64,000 nucleotides of DNA from Isosphaeraceae bacterium (GTDB taxonomy: Bacteria > Planctomycetota > Planctomycetia > Isosphaerales > Isosphaeraceae). The stretch lies in contig JANXSY010000104.1 in NCBI GenBank assembly GCA_025356435.1, positions 29,889-93,888 on the forward strand, in the 5' to 3' direction. The notes beneath the pieces are model-generated. The model did no database searches and was not told the origin of the DNA. It saw only the letters and a program-made list of their open reading frames with translations. The position numbers and the translations under genes are program-made. Position 1 is the stretch's first letter, and each line of letters begins with the position of its first letter. This document shows positions 7,505-17,592 of the stretch, in pieces.

Positions 7505-9376
7505 GCGGCGTAGGCTCGGGTCGAGCCTCGGGTTCTCGGCGACGTTCGCCCGGACCGGCTTGGCGATCTCCAGGCGATCAAGCTCTCTCCCGTCGACGTC
7601 GAGCGCACGGTAGGTTAACGTCCCCGAGCGTGGGCTGATCTCGATCGACTGATACGTGGCCACGTCGGCGAAGCCCCTGGCGGTATAAGATCGCTCGGCC
7701 AGCGGCACGAACTTCTGGCCGCTTACGGAGACGACATAGACCGTGCCCTTAGAGGCTGCGACGGGCGAGTCTGCCCGCATGGGGTAGGTCCGCAGGTAGG
7801 CATGGTCGTGCCCCTGGAGCACCAGATCGACATGATGCTTGTCGAACACCGGTATCCAGGCCGAGGCAAGTTGCGGCTGATCGCGGCTGGGGTGAGACGG
7901 ATAGACGGGGTGGTGGAAGACGACGAACTTCCAACGCGCCTTCGTGCGAGTGAATTCTCCGTCGAGCCAGTCGGCAAGCCTTCGGGCCATTTCTTTCGAG
8001 TAGACCGCAGGGTTGCTGTCGAGGACGGCGACAAACGAGTCGGAGTATTCGAAGGCGTATGAGAGTCGATGCGGGACCGTCGTCGGCCCGTTCGCCGGAA
8101 AGGCGAATGTCTTCGAGTAGATGTCGGGGCCTTTATCGAGATATTCGTGATTGCCGACGCAAGGCATCAGGGGTAACTCGTCAAAGACCCCGGCCGCACG
8201 GAGGAAGAAGTGATCCCAGTTGCTCCGCTCGTTGCCCCGGTCGACGAGGTCGCCCGCGATCACGAGGAAGCCCGCACTAGGGTAGCGATCGTGGGCTGCG
8301 TGCAAGAGCTTGCCCCACTCTTCGAGCCCGCACTGGGGGTCGCCCATCGCGAGGAACGAGTAGTCGCGATCGGAGGCCGGCGCGGTGTGGACTATCTTCC
8401 ACTCGGTCAGACCGCTTCGGGAGCCGTCGCGGATCGAATAGCGATAGTCGGTGTCTGGTTCCAGGTTCGTGAGAACAGCCCGGTGACGATGGATGATCGG
8501 GTCGTTCAACAGACCGTCCGACTCGATCGGGAGAAACGCACCGCTCGCGGTGAAGACCTGTCCGGTATCCACCTTCTGGAGCTTGATTTCGCCATTTGTC
8601 ACGGAGGAGTCTGTCCGCCAGGTCCACGTCAGACTTCGCGCCGGGTCGTCCCCGAACGAGACGACAACTTGATCGGCGGCTGGACCGGAAGGGAGTCGGG
8701 TCTTCCAGACGCGGCCTTGAACGAGTGCCGATTCATGTCGCCGGTCGCGCCTGGTCTGGATCAGAACGGCCTTGGAGAATGCTGCCGGCAGGTCGAGAAA
8801 GGGGCGAGCGTCATCGGAGTAAGGCCCGATCCCGTTCGTTACGTCCACGACTCTCCCCGACGATGAGGAGAGCAGTTCGACCCGCGGAGTCGTCCCCTCC
8901 GCCCGAACGAACACGGTGTATTGACCTCGCGGACGGCGGTCGAGCGAGTTGACGCCGAGCCCTACGACCCCGGCCTCATAGCGTCGCGACCAGACCCGGA
9001 AGGGGCCGTCGGCGTATCCGATCCGGCAGGTCGGTTGGAACCCAAGATCCACCAGCCAGAACGGCGCTCGATCATTATTAACTGCCACGTCGACCGTGAC
9101 ACGGCGATCGACCCGGAATCGCAAAGAAGCGCGGCTGAGCGAGTCTCGTTCGGCCGAAGTCAAAGAATGAATGAGTTTCGTCTCATCCTCGCCCAGCGCC
9201 GTCAGGGCCTCGGGCGAGAGGGTCGAGCCGAGCCGCTTGCCGACGCCGATCAGCGTGGTCCTTGCCAACGGCAGCGATCCGGCATCGGGCTCACGCCCAC
9301 AGCCAGCCACGCACAAGAGAAGCGAGACGAAGAACGCCGCGCGACTTTGATTCCGATCCACGGGGGCGACCTCCAT
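7490..9376 (-). CDS. Metallophosphoesterase lipoprotein (purple acid phosphatase-like)
   Basis: An N-terminal hydrophobic segment ends in the lipobox VAGC, so this should be a lipid-anchored exported protein. The middle has an Fn3-like purple-acid-phosphatase domain (LEPDTDYRYSI), and the C-terminal catalytic domain has the full metal ladder in order: AMGDPQCG, GDLVDRG, GNHEY, FHHPVYPSHP and GHDHAYLRTYP. It probably hydrolyses phosphomonoesters outside the cytoplasmic membrane. Two starts are possible: ATG at 9376 with GGGAG upstream, or GTG at 9361 with GGAGG (9370-9374) eight bases upstream; the GTG gives the more usual short lipoprotein leader. The first 200 residues before the Fn3-like part match nothing I know. 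It converges with the glycan operon. Confidence 0.85.
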   Translation of the reverse strand: MEVAPVDRNQSRAAFFVSLLLCVAGCGREPDAGSLPLARTTLIGVGKRLGSTLSPEALTALGEDETKLIHSLTSAERDSLSRASLRFRVDRRVTVDVAVNNDRAPFWLVDLGFQPTCRIGYADGPFRVWSRRYEAGVVGLGVNSLDRRPRGQYTVFVRAEGTTPRVELLSSSSGRVVDVTNGIGPYSDDARPFLDLPAAFSKAVLIQTRRDRRHESALVQGRVWKTRLPSGPAADQVVVSFGDDPARSLTWTWRTDSSVTNGEIKLQKVDTGQVFTASGAFLPIESDGLLNDPIIHRHRAVLTNLEPDTDYRYSIRDGSRSGLTEWKIVHTAPASDRDYSFLAMGDPQCGLEEWGKLLHAAHDRYPSAGFLVIAGDLVDRGNERSNWDHFFLRAAGVFDELPLMPCVGNHEYLDKGPDIYSKTFAFPANGPTTVPHRLSYAFEYSDSFVAVLDSNPAVYSKEMARRLADWLDGEFTRTKARWKFVVFHHPVYPSHPSRDQPQLASAWIPVFDKHHVDLVLQGHDHAYLRTYPMRADSPVAASKGTVYVVSVSGQKFVPLAERSYTARGFADVATYQSIEISPRSGTLTYRALDVDGRELDRLEIAKPVRANVAENPRLDPSLRRSSLR

Positions 9377-9460
9377 GACGCGCTCCCGTCCTCGACACGA
9401 GGACAGTTGACACTGTCATAGCGAAATCGCCGTTTTCTCACAAATCCAGTTGCTTCGCGT

Positions 9461-9664
9461 TCAATGAGTGGGTGCGGGCTCGCGGTATCCCCAGAGTTCA
9501 TCGAAGAGTCGGCCGCAAGTTCGGCAGAGATAGACCGTCACGCGGAGCAGGCCGCCGTGGCCGTTTGGTTTGAGCATCCAGGCCGAGGGGTCCATCGACC
9601 GCTCACAACGGTTACAGCCGGGACGGGTCTCGGTCGGGGCAGGCTTCGCCCTGGTCATCGACAT
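9461..9664 (-). CDS. Small zinc-ribbon protein (67 residues)
   Basis: A 67-residue protein with two CxxC knuckles, C17/C20 and C47/C50, spaced like a zinc ribbon. The second pair lies in YLCRTCGRLFDE. An excellent AGGAGG site precedes the ATG by seven bases; a second in-frame ATG follows two codons later. It lies between the phosphoesterase gene start and a divergent DUF1080 gene. Function is unknown; such short ribbons bind nucleic acid or act as metal-dependent adaptors. Confidence 0.72.
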   Translation of the reverse strand: MSMTRAKPAPTETRPGCNRCERSMDPSAWMLKPNGHGGLLRVTVYLCRTCGRLFDELWGYREPAPTH

Positions 9665-9895
9665 GATGATTCCTCCTGAATGAAGGCTCCTCGTAGCCGA
9701 AATTTTAGTCTAATCGTAATCGCTCCGGCGGCAAGAGAATTCTGATTTTATTCCTTGCGACAAACGTATCGCGACCGGCCCGCAGGTGTGACTCGCTCGG
9801 CCGGATCGGCTCTGCTAGGATCTGACAGCGACTCGGAGGACCGCCTTCGATTCCGCACCCCGCCCCACTCGTCGCCCACCTTGGAGCCCATTGCA

Positions 9896-10471
9896 ATGAC
9901 GACTCTGCTTCTAGCCCTCGCCTTACTCTCCTTCTCTCCCCGAGAATCGCCGCAGCCCCCTCCCGGCTTCATTGCATTATTCAACGGTGAAGACCTGACG
10001 AACTGGAACGACAGTGGCAAGGCGAAGGGGCATTGGACGGCGGTCGACGGTGAGCTCCGCTACGACGGCAAGGGTGACAGCCTCGTCACGGCCAAAGACT
10101 ATGGCGATTATGAGCTCTACGTTGACTGGAAGATTGGACCGAAGGGAGATTCGGGAATTTACGTCCGGGGATGCCCGCAGGTCCAGATCTGGGACGACCC
10201 GATCGGCTCAGGCGGGCTTTACAACAACAAGAAAGGGCCAAGCAAGCCGCTTGTGGTCGCAGACAAGCCCGTTGGCGAGTGGAACACCTTTCATATCATC
10301 ATCAAAGGCGACCGCGTCACCGTCGATCTCAACGGGAAACGTGTGACCGACGACGTGCCCCTCGAGAACTACTTCGATCGGGCCAAGCCACTCCCGATCA
10401 CCGGCAAGATCGAACTCCAGCACCACGGGAACCCGCTGATGTTCCGCCGTATTTATCTGAAGACTCTTTGA
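9896..10471 (+). CDS. DUF1080 (3-keto-disaccharide hydrolase-type) secreted protein
   Basis: The mature part begins with the family hallmark GFIALFNGEDLTNW and continues with DYGDYELYVDWKI, GDSGIYVRG and FRRIYLKTL, covering a whole single concanavalin-like domain in about 190 residues. Residues 1-18 form a signal peptide (TTLLLALALLSFS). The ATG at 9896 is chosen because the longer frame from 9755 adds non-conserved sequence before the signal peptide, and TTGGAG lies upstream. Family members are abundant in planctomycetes and are linked to breakdown of 3-keto-glycosides in the periplasm. The gene stands alone and ends in a strong terminator. Confidence 0.9.
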   Translation: MTTLLLALALLSFSPRESPQPPPGFIALFNGEDLTNWNDSGKAKGHWTAVDGELRYDGKGDSLVTAKDYGDYELYVDWKIGPKGDSGIYVRGCPQVQIWDDPIGSGGLYNNKKGPSKPLVVADKPVGEWNTFHIIIKGDRVTVDLNGKRVTDDVPLENYFDRAKPLPITGKIELQHHGNPLMFRRIYLKTL

Positions 10472-10502
10472 GCCGACGCGTCTCTTCGCCCCTTGTTTTC
10501 CG

Positions 10503-10548
10503 GCCCCGACGGCGATATCGAAGAAATTCGGCGTCGGGGCGTCTTTTT
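10503..10548 (+). terminator. Intrinsic terminator after the DUF1080 gene
   Basis: A nine-base perfect stem (GCCCCGACG at 10503-10511 with CGTCGGGGC at 10532-10540) encloses a 20-base loop and is followed by GTCTTTTTGTTT. It starts 31 bases after the stop codon at 10471. Confidence 0.85.
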
Positions 10549-10659
10549 GTTTGGCAATCGTCATGGGTCGAGATAATTTGCGACCATTGACCATTGGTTT
10601 GTGAGGTCGCTGGCAGCTTCAGAATCCCCCAGTCCGCCACCCGCCGGAGTCTTCAAGCG

Positions 10660-11020
10660 ATGGTGACGACCGACGAGATGAACCAGCAGCTTGACGAGTT
10701 CCGCGCGGGTTTTGAGCGGCTCAGGACTGAGGTCGCGAAGGTCATTGTCGAACAGGACGAGATTGTTATCGGTACGCTCAACCGCACTCATCGCGGGCGG
10801 GCACGTTTTGCTGGAGGGGGTCCCGGGCCTCGGTAAGACGCTGCTCGTCCGCACCCTCGCTGACGCCCTGACGCTGAAATTCCAGCGGATCCAGTTTACG
10901 CCGGATTTCATGCCGGCCGATCTCATCGGCACAAACGTGGTCCTTGAAACTCCCAAGGGCGGACGCCGATCTGAGTTCCAGCAAGGGCCGATCTTCGCCA
11001 ACCTCGTCCTCGCCGACCAA
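10660..11020 (+). pseudogene. moxR remnant: AAA ATPase N-terminus, frameshifted and truncated
   Basis: From ATG 10660 the frame reads a MoxR N-terminus ending [13 protein letters not shown]. One extra base at about 10780 then shifts the rest into the next frame, where [19 protein letters not shown] supplies the Walker A and [16 protein letters not shown] follows. The sequence stops being MoxR-like at LVLAD, where Walker B should continue into DEINR, at about 11017-11022. The remaining roughly 200 codons of an intact MoxR are missing and the frame runs directly into a VWA-type protein. MoxR ATPases are chaperones for VWA partners, so without Walker B, sensor and lid this fragment cannot work. 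Confidence 0.8.
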
Positions 11021-12353
11021 CCCCGCAAGCGGATCGTGATCGTCACCGACGGCGGCTTCCCCGAACTCGACGCGATCAAGGGGGCCGAAGGTGTGACAAT
11101 CGTCCCGATCGGCAAGAGGACGGGCAACGTCGCGATCACCCGGTTTCAGGCACGTCGGAGCCTGATCGACCCGATCGGCTACCAGATCCTCGCCGAAGTC
11201 CAGAACGCCTCCGATGCACCGGTCGAGTCACGGTTCGAGCTCGACCTGGAGGGGAAGGTCATCGACGTGGTTCCGATCAAACTCGCGCCGCGGGCGACGT
11301 GGACGCAGGTCTTCGAAAAGACGTCGGCGGACGGCGGACGGCGGTCGACTCGTCGCCAAGCTCGACCGGAGCGACGCCCTCGCGGTTGACAACACCGCCG
11401 TGGCGGTCTTGCCCCGACGCGAGATCGTGCCGGTCACGCTGGTCACGGATGGCAACCTGTTTCTGGAGAAGGTCTTCGAGGCGAATCCGCTCGTCAGGCT
11501 TTCGGTCGTCAAGGAGCTTCCGAACGGAGGGCCTACGCCGGCGCTCACGGTCTGGCATCGGAAGATCGTCACGCCTCTGCCGCCGGGTAACCATCTCGTG
11601 ATCGAGCCTCGGGAAGCGACTGAACTCTGGACGATCGGGGACGTCCTTCAGAATCCGGTCGTGGAGAAGCAGGACAAGCAGTCGCCGCTGATGACCCATA
11701 TCCGCCTCGACAACGTTCTCATGCCCGAGGCGAGGCAGATCAAGTTCACGGCGAAGGGCTTGGCCCTGGCGACGGCTCTCTCGGGCGACCCGCTCTACTT
11801 CGCGATCGAACGGCCGGAGGGCAAGGGGAAGGTTCTCGTCCTCACGGTCGACCTGGACAAGGGCGACTTGCCGCTCCAGACCGCGTTCCCGATTCTGGTG
11901 GCAAACTCGCTCGGATGGTTTGCCGGCACTCATGGCGAGCTGCGCGAGGCGCTGGCCAGCGGCTCGGTGGCCGACATTGAGCTTCCCGCCGGTGGCGCAG
12001 CGGGGGCCGAATCGCTCGACCTCGTCGCCCCCGATGGCCGCAAGAAGAGCTTGCCCGTCGCGGGCGGGAAGGTGACGGTCGGCCCACTCGATCAGTGCGG
12101 CGTCTGGTCGCTCAGGCGAGCTGCCGCTGTGACTTCAAAAGCCGTCGTCGACCCTCCGGGACTCGAAGTGGCCTGCAACCACTCGGCCCGGTCAGAGAGC
12201 GACATCCGTACCCCGATCGACCCGTCGCGTGCCGAGACGGCGAGCCTGGGCGGGGGATTCGGCGGCTGGCTGATCTGGTTCGTGCTTGCCCTCGCGGCCG
12301 GTCTACTCGTTGTAGCCGAATGGTTCCTCTATCAACGGCGATGGATTAGCTGA
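11021..12353 (+). pseudogene. BatA-like VWA membrane protein, lacking N-terminus and frameshifted
   Basis: The piece starts abruptly at [11 protein letters not shown], a typical late strand of a VWA domain, so the aerotolerance-regulator N-terminus and first half of VWA are gone. The frame then holds to ADGG at 11326-11339, where two tandem copies of GGCGGAC shift it by one; removing one copy restores [20 protein letters not shown]. From there an intact frame runs to TGA 12353 and ends with a membrane span (WLIWFVLALAAGLLVVAEW) and a short basic tail. The intact part would be read as a protein starting near 11214-11400. Known relatives sit in the cytoplasmic membrane with a periplasmic VWA domain. 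The next gene starts one base after the stop. Confidence 0.78.
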
Positions 12354-12354
12354 C

Positions 12355-14961
12355 ATGAACGACCACTGGCTGCCGTTCGAGCTGATTCGCCCTTCGTGGC
12401 TCCTCGGACTCATCGTCCTTCCGATCCTCGTTTACTTCTCCTTCAAGAGCCTCGTCGACTTCTCCAAGTGGCAGATGCGGCTCTCGCTTCTGACGCGACT
12501 CTCGATCGCCATCCTGCTCGTCCTCACGCTCGCCGGGTTGACACTGTTGACGACGACGCGGAGCCAGTATGTCGTCTTCGCGATCGACGACAGCCTGAGC
12601 GTGGGGGAGGAATCACGCAAGGCGGCCGAGGCATTTGTCCGCGATGCAACCCGCACGCTCGGTGCCGACAAAGCGGCCTTTATCCGTTTCGCGACCGAGC
12701 CGGGGGTTATCCAGGAAGAGTCGTCTGCCGCGCCGAAGCCGGCTGGGACGCCCGCCGCGTCGGCGAACGAAGATGGGGCGAAAGGGACGAATATCGGGGC
12801 CGCGATCGAAGTGGCGGCGGCGGCGATCCCGCCATTCTTCGTACCCAAGATCATCGTTCTCTCCGACGGCAACCAGACGAGCGGAGACGCGGTGAAATCA
12901 GCGCTCAATACCGGGATCCCCGTCTCGACCGTGGTACTCAAGACCCGGGACGACCCGGAAGTCCAACTGTCCGCCGTCAGAGTCCCGGCTCAGGTCCAGC
13001 AGGGAGAGTCGTTCAACGTCGAGGGCGTCGTCGATTCGAATCACGACGACGACGTTGATATCGAGGTCTACAAGGGGCCGCTCAAGGTTGTCTCCGAGCA
13101 CAAGAAGGTTAAGAAGGGGAAGAATCGGTATATCTTCCGCCAGACCATCGAGAACGACCGCCTGGCGACTTACACGGCCCGAGTGTGGAACGGCAAAGAC
13201 ACGCTGCTCGACAATAACAGCGACTTCGGCCTCGTGTTTACCTCGGGCAAGCCACGCGTCTTGATCATCGAGAGTGCGCCGAAAGATGTGGGCGACCTCG
13301 TCGCGGCGCTCGAGGAGCACGAGATCCAGGTCGACGTCCGGCCGCCTCAGGGGATGCCCGACTCACTCTCTGACCTCCAGAACTATGAGTTGCTCATCCT
13401 CTCGAACGTCCCCGCGACGAAGCTGACGCTCCGACAGACGGACCTGGCGCGAACCTACGTCCGTGACCTGGGCGGCGGCCTCATCATGCTTGGCGGCGAC
13501 CAGTCTTTCGGCCTCGGCGGTTACTACAAGACAGCCCTCGAAGAGATCGTTCCCGTTCGGTCCGACTTCGAAAAGAAGAAGGAAAAACCGAGCCTCGCGC
13601 TCATCCTCGTCATCGACAAGTCGGGGTCGATGGGCGGCGACAAGATCGAACTGGCCAAGGAGGCCGCGAAGTCGGCGATCGAACTCCTCGGCGCGAACGA
13701 CAAGGTCGGCGTGATCGCTTTTGAGGGCGACGTCTTCTGGGTCAGCGAGGTCCACCCCTGCTCCGACAAGCCCTTCGTGCTCGAACGCGTCAGCACCATC
13801 GAGGCGGGCGGCGGGACAGACATGTATCCGGCGATGGTCGAGGCGTATGAAGCCCTCCAGCAGACGACGGCGAAGCTCAAACATGTGATTCTTCTCACTG
13901 ACGGCCAGTCGGCCCCCGGAGACTTCGAGGGGATCACCCAGTCGATGCTCGCGGCGAAGATCACCGTGAGCACGGTCGGGGTTGGCGAAGGGGCCGACGG
14001 CCAGCTCCTCGAAGAGATCGCGCGGATCGGCAACGGTCGTTATTACTTCACCGACGACCCGGGCTCGATCCCCCAAATCTTCGCCAAAGAGACGGTGTCG
14101 GCGAGCAAGTCGGCGATCAACGAGCAGCCGATCACGCAGTAGGTTATCCGATCGACGCAGACGCTCGGCGACCTCGACGTCGAGAACTCTCCTCTCCTGC
14201 TCGGCTACGTGGTGACGCGGGCGAAGCCGACGAGCGAGCTGATCCTCGCGAGTGAAGCGGGAGACCCCCTGCTCGCCTGGTGGCGGTATGGGCTCGGCAT
14301 GAGCGTGGCCTTCACCTCCGACGCGAAGAGTCGATGGGCGGCCGACTGGATCTCCTGGCCAAACTACGGAAAATTCTGGGCGCAGATCGTCCGACATGCG
14401 ATGCGAAAAGGCGAGGCGAAAGGGATCGTCGTCCATGTTGACCAGAAGGACAGGAAGGCGTTGCTAACGCTGGACGCTATCGACGCCTCGGGCAAATTTC
14501 TCAATCTGGCGACGACCGATGTGACGGTCATCAACGACCAGTTCGGCAAGCAGACCCTGGCGATGGGTCAGACTGCCCCAGGCCGCTATCAAGTTGAGAT
14601 TCCGACCCCACGTGCCGGTTCTTACCAGCTTGAGATCGCCCAGAAACTCAACGGCCGCCCGATCCATCAGCAGTCGCGCGGTCTCGCCGTCGGATATACC
14701 GAAGAACTCCGCCTGAGGGCCACCAACGAAGACCTGCTCCGGTCGGTCGCCCGTGTCAGTGGCGGCACGTTCGGCATCTCGGCGGGTGACGTCTACAAGG
14801 CCGACGGACGGACCGCTCGGCAGGCGACGCCTCTCTGGCCGTTCTTGCTGGTCGCTGCGATCTTGCTCTTCGTCTTCGATGTGGCCCTGCGCCGGATCGA
14901 TTTCAGCGTGGTTTTCGGGGGCAAGCGAATTTCGCTAGTCCCTGTAACGAATTCGTCGTAA
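12355..14961 (+). pseudogene. VWA / glutamine-amidotransferase-like membrane protein with in-frame TAG
   Basis: Codons 1-595 encode two N-terminal membrane spans, a first VWA-like region (FAIDDSLSVGEESR), an extracytoplasmic domain, a GATase-like segment (GGGLIMLGGDQSFGLGGY) and a second VWA with a good MIDAS (VIDKSGSMGG). A TAG at 14140-14142 interrupts the frame, but the same frame continues without another stop through LLGYVVTRAKP, SRWAADWISWPNYGKFW and a final membrane span to TAA 14961. Related planctomycete proteins carry both parts in one chain of about 870 residues, so the TAG is probably a nonsense mutation. The 5' product (12355-14142) could still be made and anchored; the 3' part has an ATG at 14209 but no obvious ribosome binding site. 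Confidence 0.8.
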
Positions 14962-15046
14962 AATCGTCGGGCGTCCGTCGGCAACGACCGAACGGCCGTC
15001 TGATCCACTCCGAAAGCCAGCCTTTTTCCCGATCGAGGGCCGGGCC

Positions 15047-16526
15047 ATGCCGGAACGAATCTACCGAGAGTTGCGTTCCGTGATGCGTCGTCATCGTACG
15101 ATGCTCATGCTGCGATCGAGGCTTGTGGGTTGCTTCGCGGCATCGCTCGCCGTCGTCTATCTCGGGATCATCCGGCTGATCGGCCGCGAGGTCTCCTCCC
15201 TTGCAGTGGTCGGACTATTGGTCGGCGGCCCGCTCCTCGGCTTGATTGTTGGCGCACTCGGCGGGTGGGGCTCGAAGGCCGCCGCGAGGGCTGTCGACAC
15301 CCACTACAAGCTCAAAGCCCGGACCTTCACCGCGTTGGCATTTCTCGACAAAAACGCCAATCATCCGCTTCATGAGCTTCAAGTCCGCGACGCCGAAGCC
15401 CATCTGGTGAAGATCGCCGCGAAGGACGTTGTCCCGTTCCGCAGCCCCCGCCTTTTACCCTACGCTATGGGTCTGCTCGCGATCTCGATCACGCTCCTCG
15501 CCCTGCCTCCGATCGGTGGTAAGCGGGCGCAGGCGGCCCCGAGAGACGTCCTGCCGGGCATTCTGAGTATCGCCGAACGCAAGTCCGACGACCTTAAAGA
15601 GCTGGCCAAATTCGCACGCGAGACTGACGACAAAGATCTCGAAGACCTCGTCAAGCAGCTTGAGGTTAAGGTTGAAGAGATGAAGCAGCCGGGCGTCGAC
15701 GTGAAAGAGGCGCTGGCGAAGCTCTCCGAGATGCAGGCCGCGATCGCTCAGAAGCAGGCCCAATACAACGTCGGGGTCGTTGACGCCCAGCTTCAGTCGC
15801 TCGGGTCAGCGATGATGGCCGCGAACTCGACCGAGGCTGCTGGCCAGGCGCTCCAGGAAGGCAAGTTCGACCAGGCCGCGAAGGAGCTGGAGAAGCTCGA
15901 AGATCCCCCGGTCGACAAGAAGCAAACCAAGTCGCTTGAAGAGAAGCTCCAGCAACTCGCCAAAGCAATGGGCGACGTGGGCCTCGGGCAACTCGGTGGC
16001 GCGACCGCCGAGATGGCCGACGGGGTGAAGTCGGCGAATAAGGCCAAATTCAAGAAGGCCACGAAGACGCTCGCCTCGCTCTCAAAGTCGCACGGCAAGC
16101 GGAAGAAGATCAAGCAGATCCTCGACGCCGAGTTTGAGTCGTTGAGCGAGTGCAAAGGCCAGTGCGAATCCGAGGTTGCCAGCCGGGGGAAGCGGCCCGA
16201 GAAATCGACGACGGCCAGCAATAACTGGGGCCTCTCGACGAGTGGGAACGTCATTGGAGACAAGACAAACCTCCAGTCAGAGCGAGACGTCAAGGAGATC
16301 ACCGGTATCGAGGACGACGGCTCGTCCGAGATGGAGACGACGCACTCTCCCGAAGGCCGCCAGACGGCAGCCCTGGCCTTACCGAGAGAGCTATCAGAAG
16401 TACAAGAAGATGTCGGAATCGGTGCTCGACTCCGAGGCGATCCGGCGGTACTTCGAGTTGATCCGTCCCGAAGGCGGCCCTTCGAAGGCCACCGAAAACA
16501 CCAATTCGACGCTTTCACAGCCGTAA
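15047..16526 (+). pseudogene. Coiled-coil membrane protein of the MoxR/VWA operon, frameshifted near the C-terminus
   Basis: From ATG 15047 the product has two or three membrane spans in its first 165 residues, then a long lysine/glutamate-rich helical region and a low-complexity tail. After HSPEGRQTAALA the frame is shifted by one extra T in the pair 16379-16380. Dropping it gives YRESYQKYKKMSESVLDSE and RRYFELIRPE, ending at TAA 16526 before the terminator hairpin. Without correction the frame runs to 16561, with its stop inside that hairpin. A few residues between SEAI and RRYF may also be lost relative to relatives I recall. It is the last gene of the operon; role unknown, presumably a partner of the VWA proteins. 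Confidence 0.72.
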
Positions 16527-16547
16527 ACCCGATCATGGGTTCTCTCT

Positions 16548-16577
16548 CGGCCCGGGCGTGAAGGCACGCCCGGGCCG
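16548..16577 (+). terminator. Hairpin terminator at the end of the MoxR/VWA operon
   Basis: A perfect 13-base stem (16548-16560 with 16565-16577) closes over an AAGG loop and is followed by TTCCATTTCCCTTTCC. The U-tract is broken by C residues but the stem is very GC-rich. Confidence 0.75.
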
Positions 16578-16610
16578 TTCCATTTCCCTTTCCTTCAGTT
16601 AGGCGTCGGG

Positions 16611-17582
16611 ATGAATCAGCGCACGTTCGGTCGCACCGGTTGGCAGGTGAGCGAGATCGGGTATGGGATGTGGGGCATGGCGGGCTGGACCGGCTCCGAC
16701 GACTCCGAGTCGCTCGACGCCCTCCAGCGCGCGGTTGACCTCGGTTGCACCTTCTTCGACACCGCCTGGGGTTACGGGGCAGGCCACAGCGAGTCACTGC
16801 TCGGACGCCTCGTCCGGTCGAACGCAGACAAGTCGCTTTACGTCGCGACGAAGATCCCGCCGAAGAACTTCAAGTGGCCCTCGCGTCGCGGATTCACCCT
16901 CGACGAGTGTTTCCCGCCCGAGCATATCCGCGAATATGCTGAGAAGTCGCTCGCGAACCTTGGCCTCCCCAGCATCGACCTGCTCCAATTTCACGTCTGG
17001 GAAGACGCATGGGCGCACGACGACCGCTGGCAGCGCGCGATGGACGACCTCAAGCGAGAAGGACTGATCCGGGCCGTGGGGATCAGCGTCAATCGTTGGG
17101 AGCCTGAGAATGTCATCGAATCGATCAAAACCGGATGTGTCGATGCCGTTCAGGTGATCTACAATATCTTCGACCAGGCCCCGCAGGACGAGCTTCTGCC
17201 GCTTTGCCGCGAACGAGATGTGGCCGTGATCGCGCGTGTCCCGTTCGACGAAGGAACCCTCACGGGGCATCTCTCGCTTGACTCGCAATGGCCCGAGGGT
17301 GATTGGCGGAACACCTACTTCGTCCCCGAGAACCTCAAGGCGAGCGTTGAGCGCGCGGAGGGGCTTCGCCCTCTCGTCCCGTCCGAGATGACGATGCCGG
17401 AGCTAGCCCTTCGGTGGATCTTGGAGAACGACAGCATCGCCACGATCATCCCGGGCATGCGGAAGATCCGCAACGTAAACGCGAACCTGGGGGTCAGCGA
17501 CGGCCATCGCCTCCCCCCCGCCCTGGTCGCTCAGCTCAAGGAACATCGATGGGACCGGCGTCCCACCGATTGGTCGCAATGA
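16611..17582 (+). CDS. Aldo/keto reductase
   Basis: A full-length 323-residue TIM-barrel oxidoreductase. The catalytic tetrad is visible: D and Y in FFDTAWGYGAGHSE, K in VATKI and H in LLQFHVWE. The C-terminal NADPH-binding region IATIIPGMRKIRNVNANL is typical of the family. It should reduce a carbonyl, with NADP(H), on a sugar or small aldehyde. It stands alone just after the decayed operon's terminator and converges with the CBS gene, leaving ten bases between stops. Substrate unknown. Confidence 0.9.
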   Translation: MNQRTFGRTGWQVSEIGYGMWGMAGWTGSDDSESLDALQRAVDLGCTFFDTAWGYGAGHSESLLGRLVRSNADKSLYVATKIPPKNFKWPSRRGFTLDECFPPEHIREYAEKSLANLGLPSIDLLQFHVWEDAWAHDDRWQRAMDDLKREGLIRAVGISVNRWEPENVIESIKTGCVDAVQVIYNIFDQAPQDELLPLCRERDVAVIARVPFDEGTLTGHLSLDSQWPEGDWRNTYFVPENLKASVERAEGLRPLVPSEMTMPELALRWILENDSIATIIPGMRKIRNVNANLGVSDGHRLPPALVAQLKEHRWDRRPTDWSQ

Positions 17583-17592
17583 TCCGTGCCGA

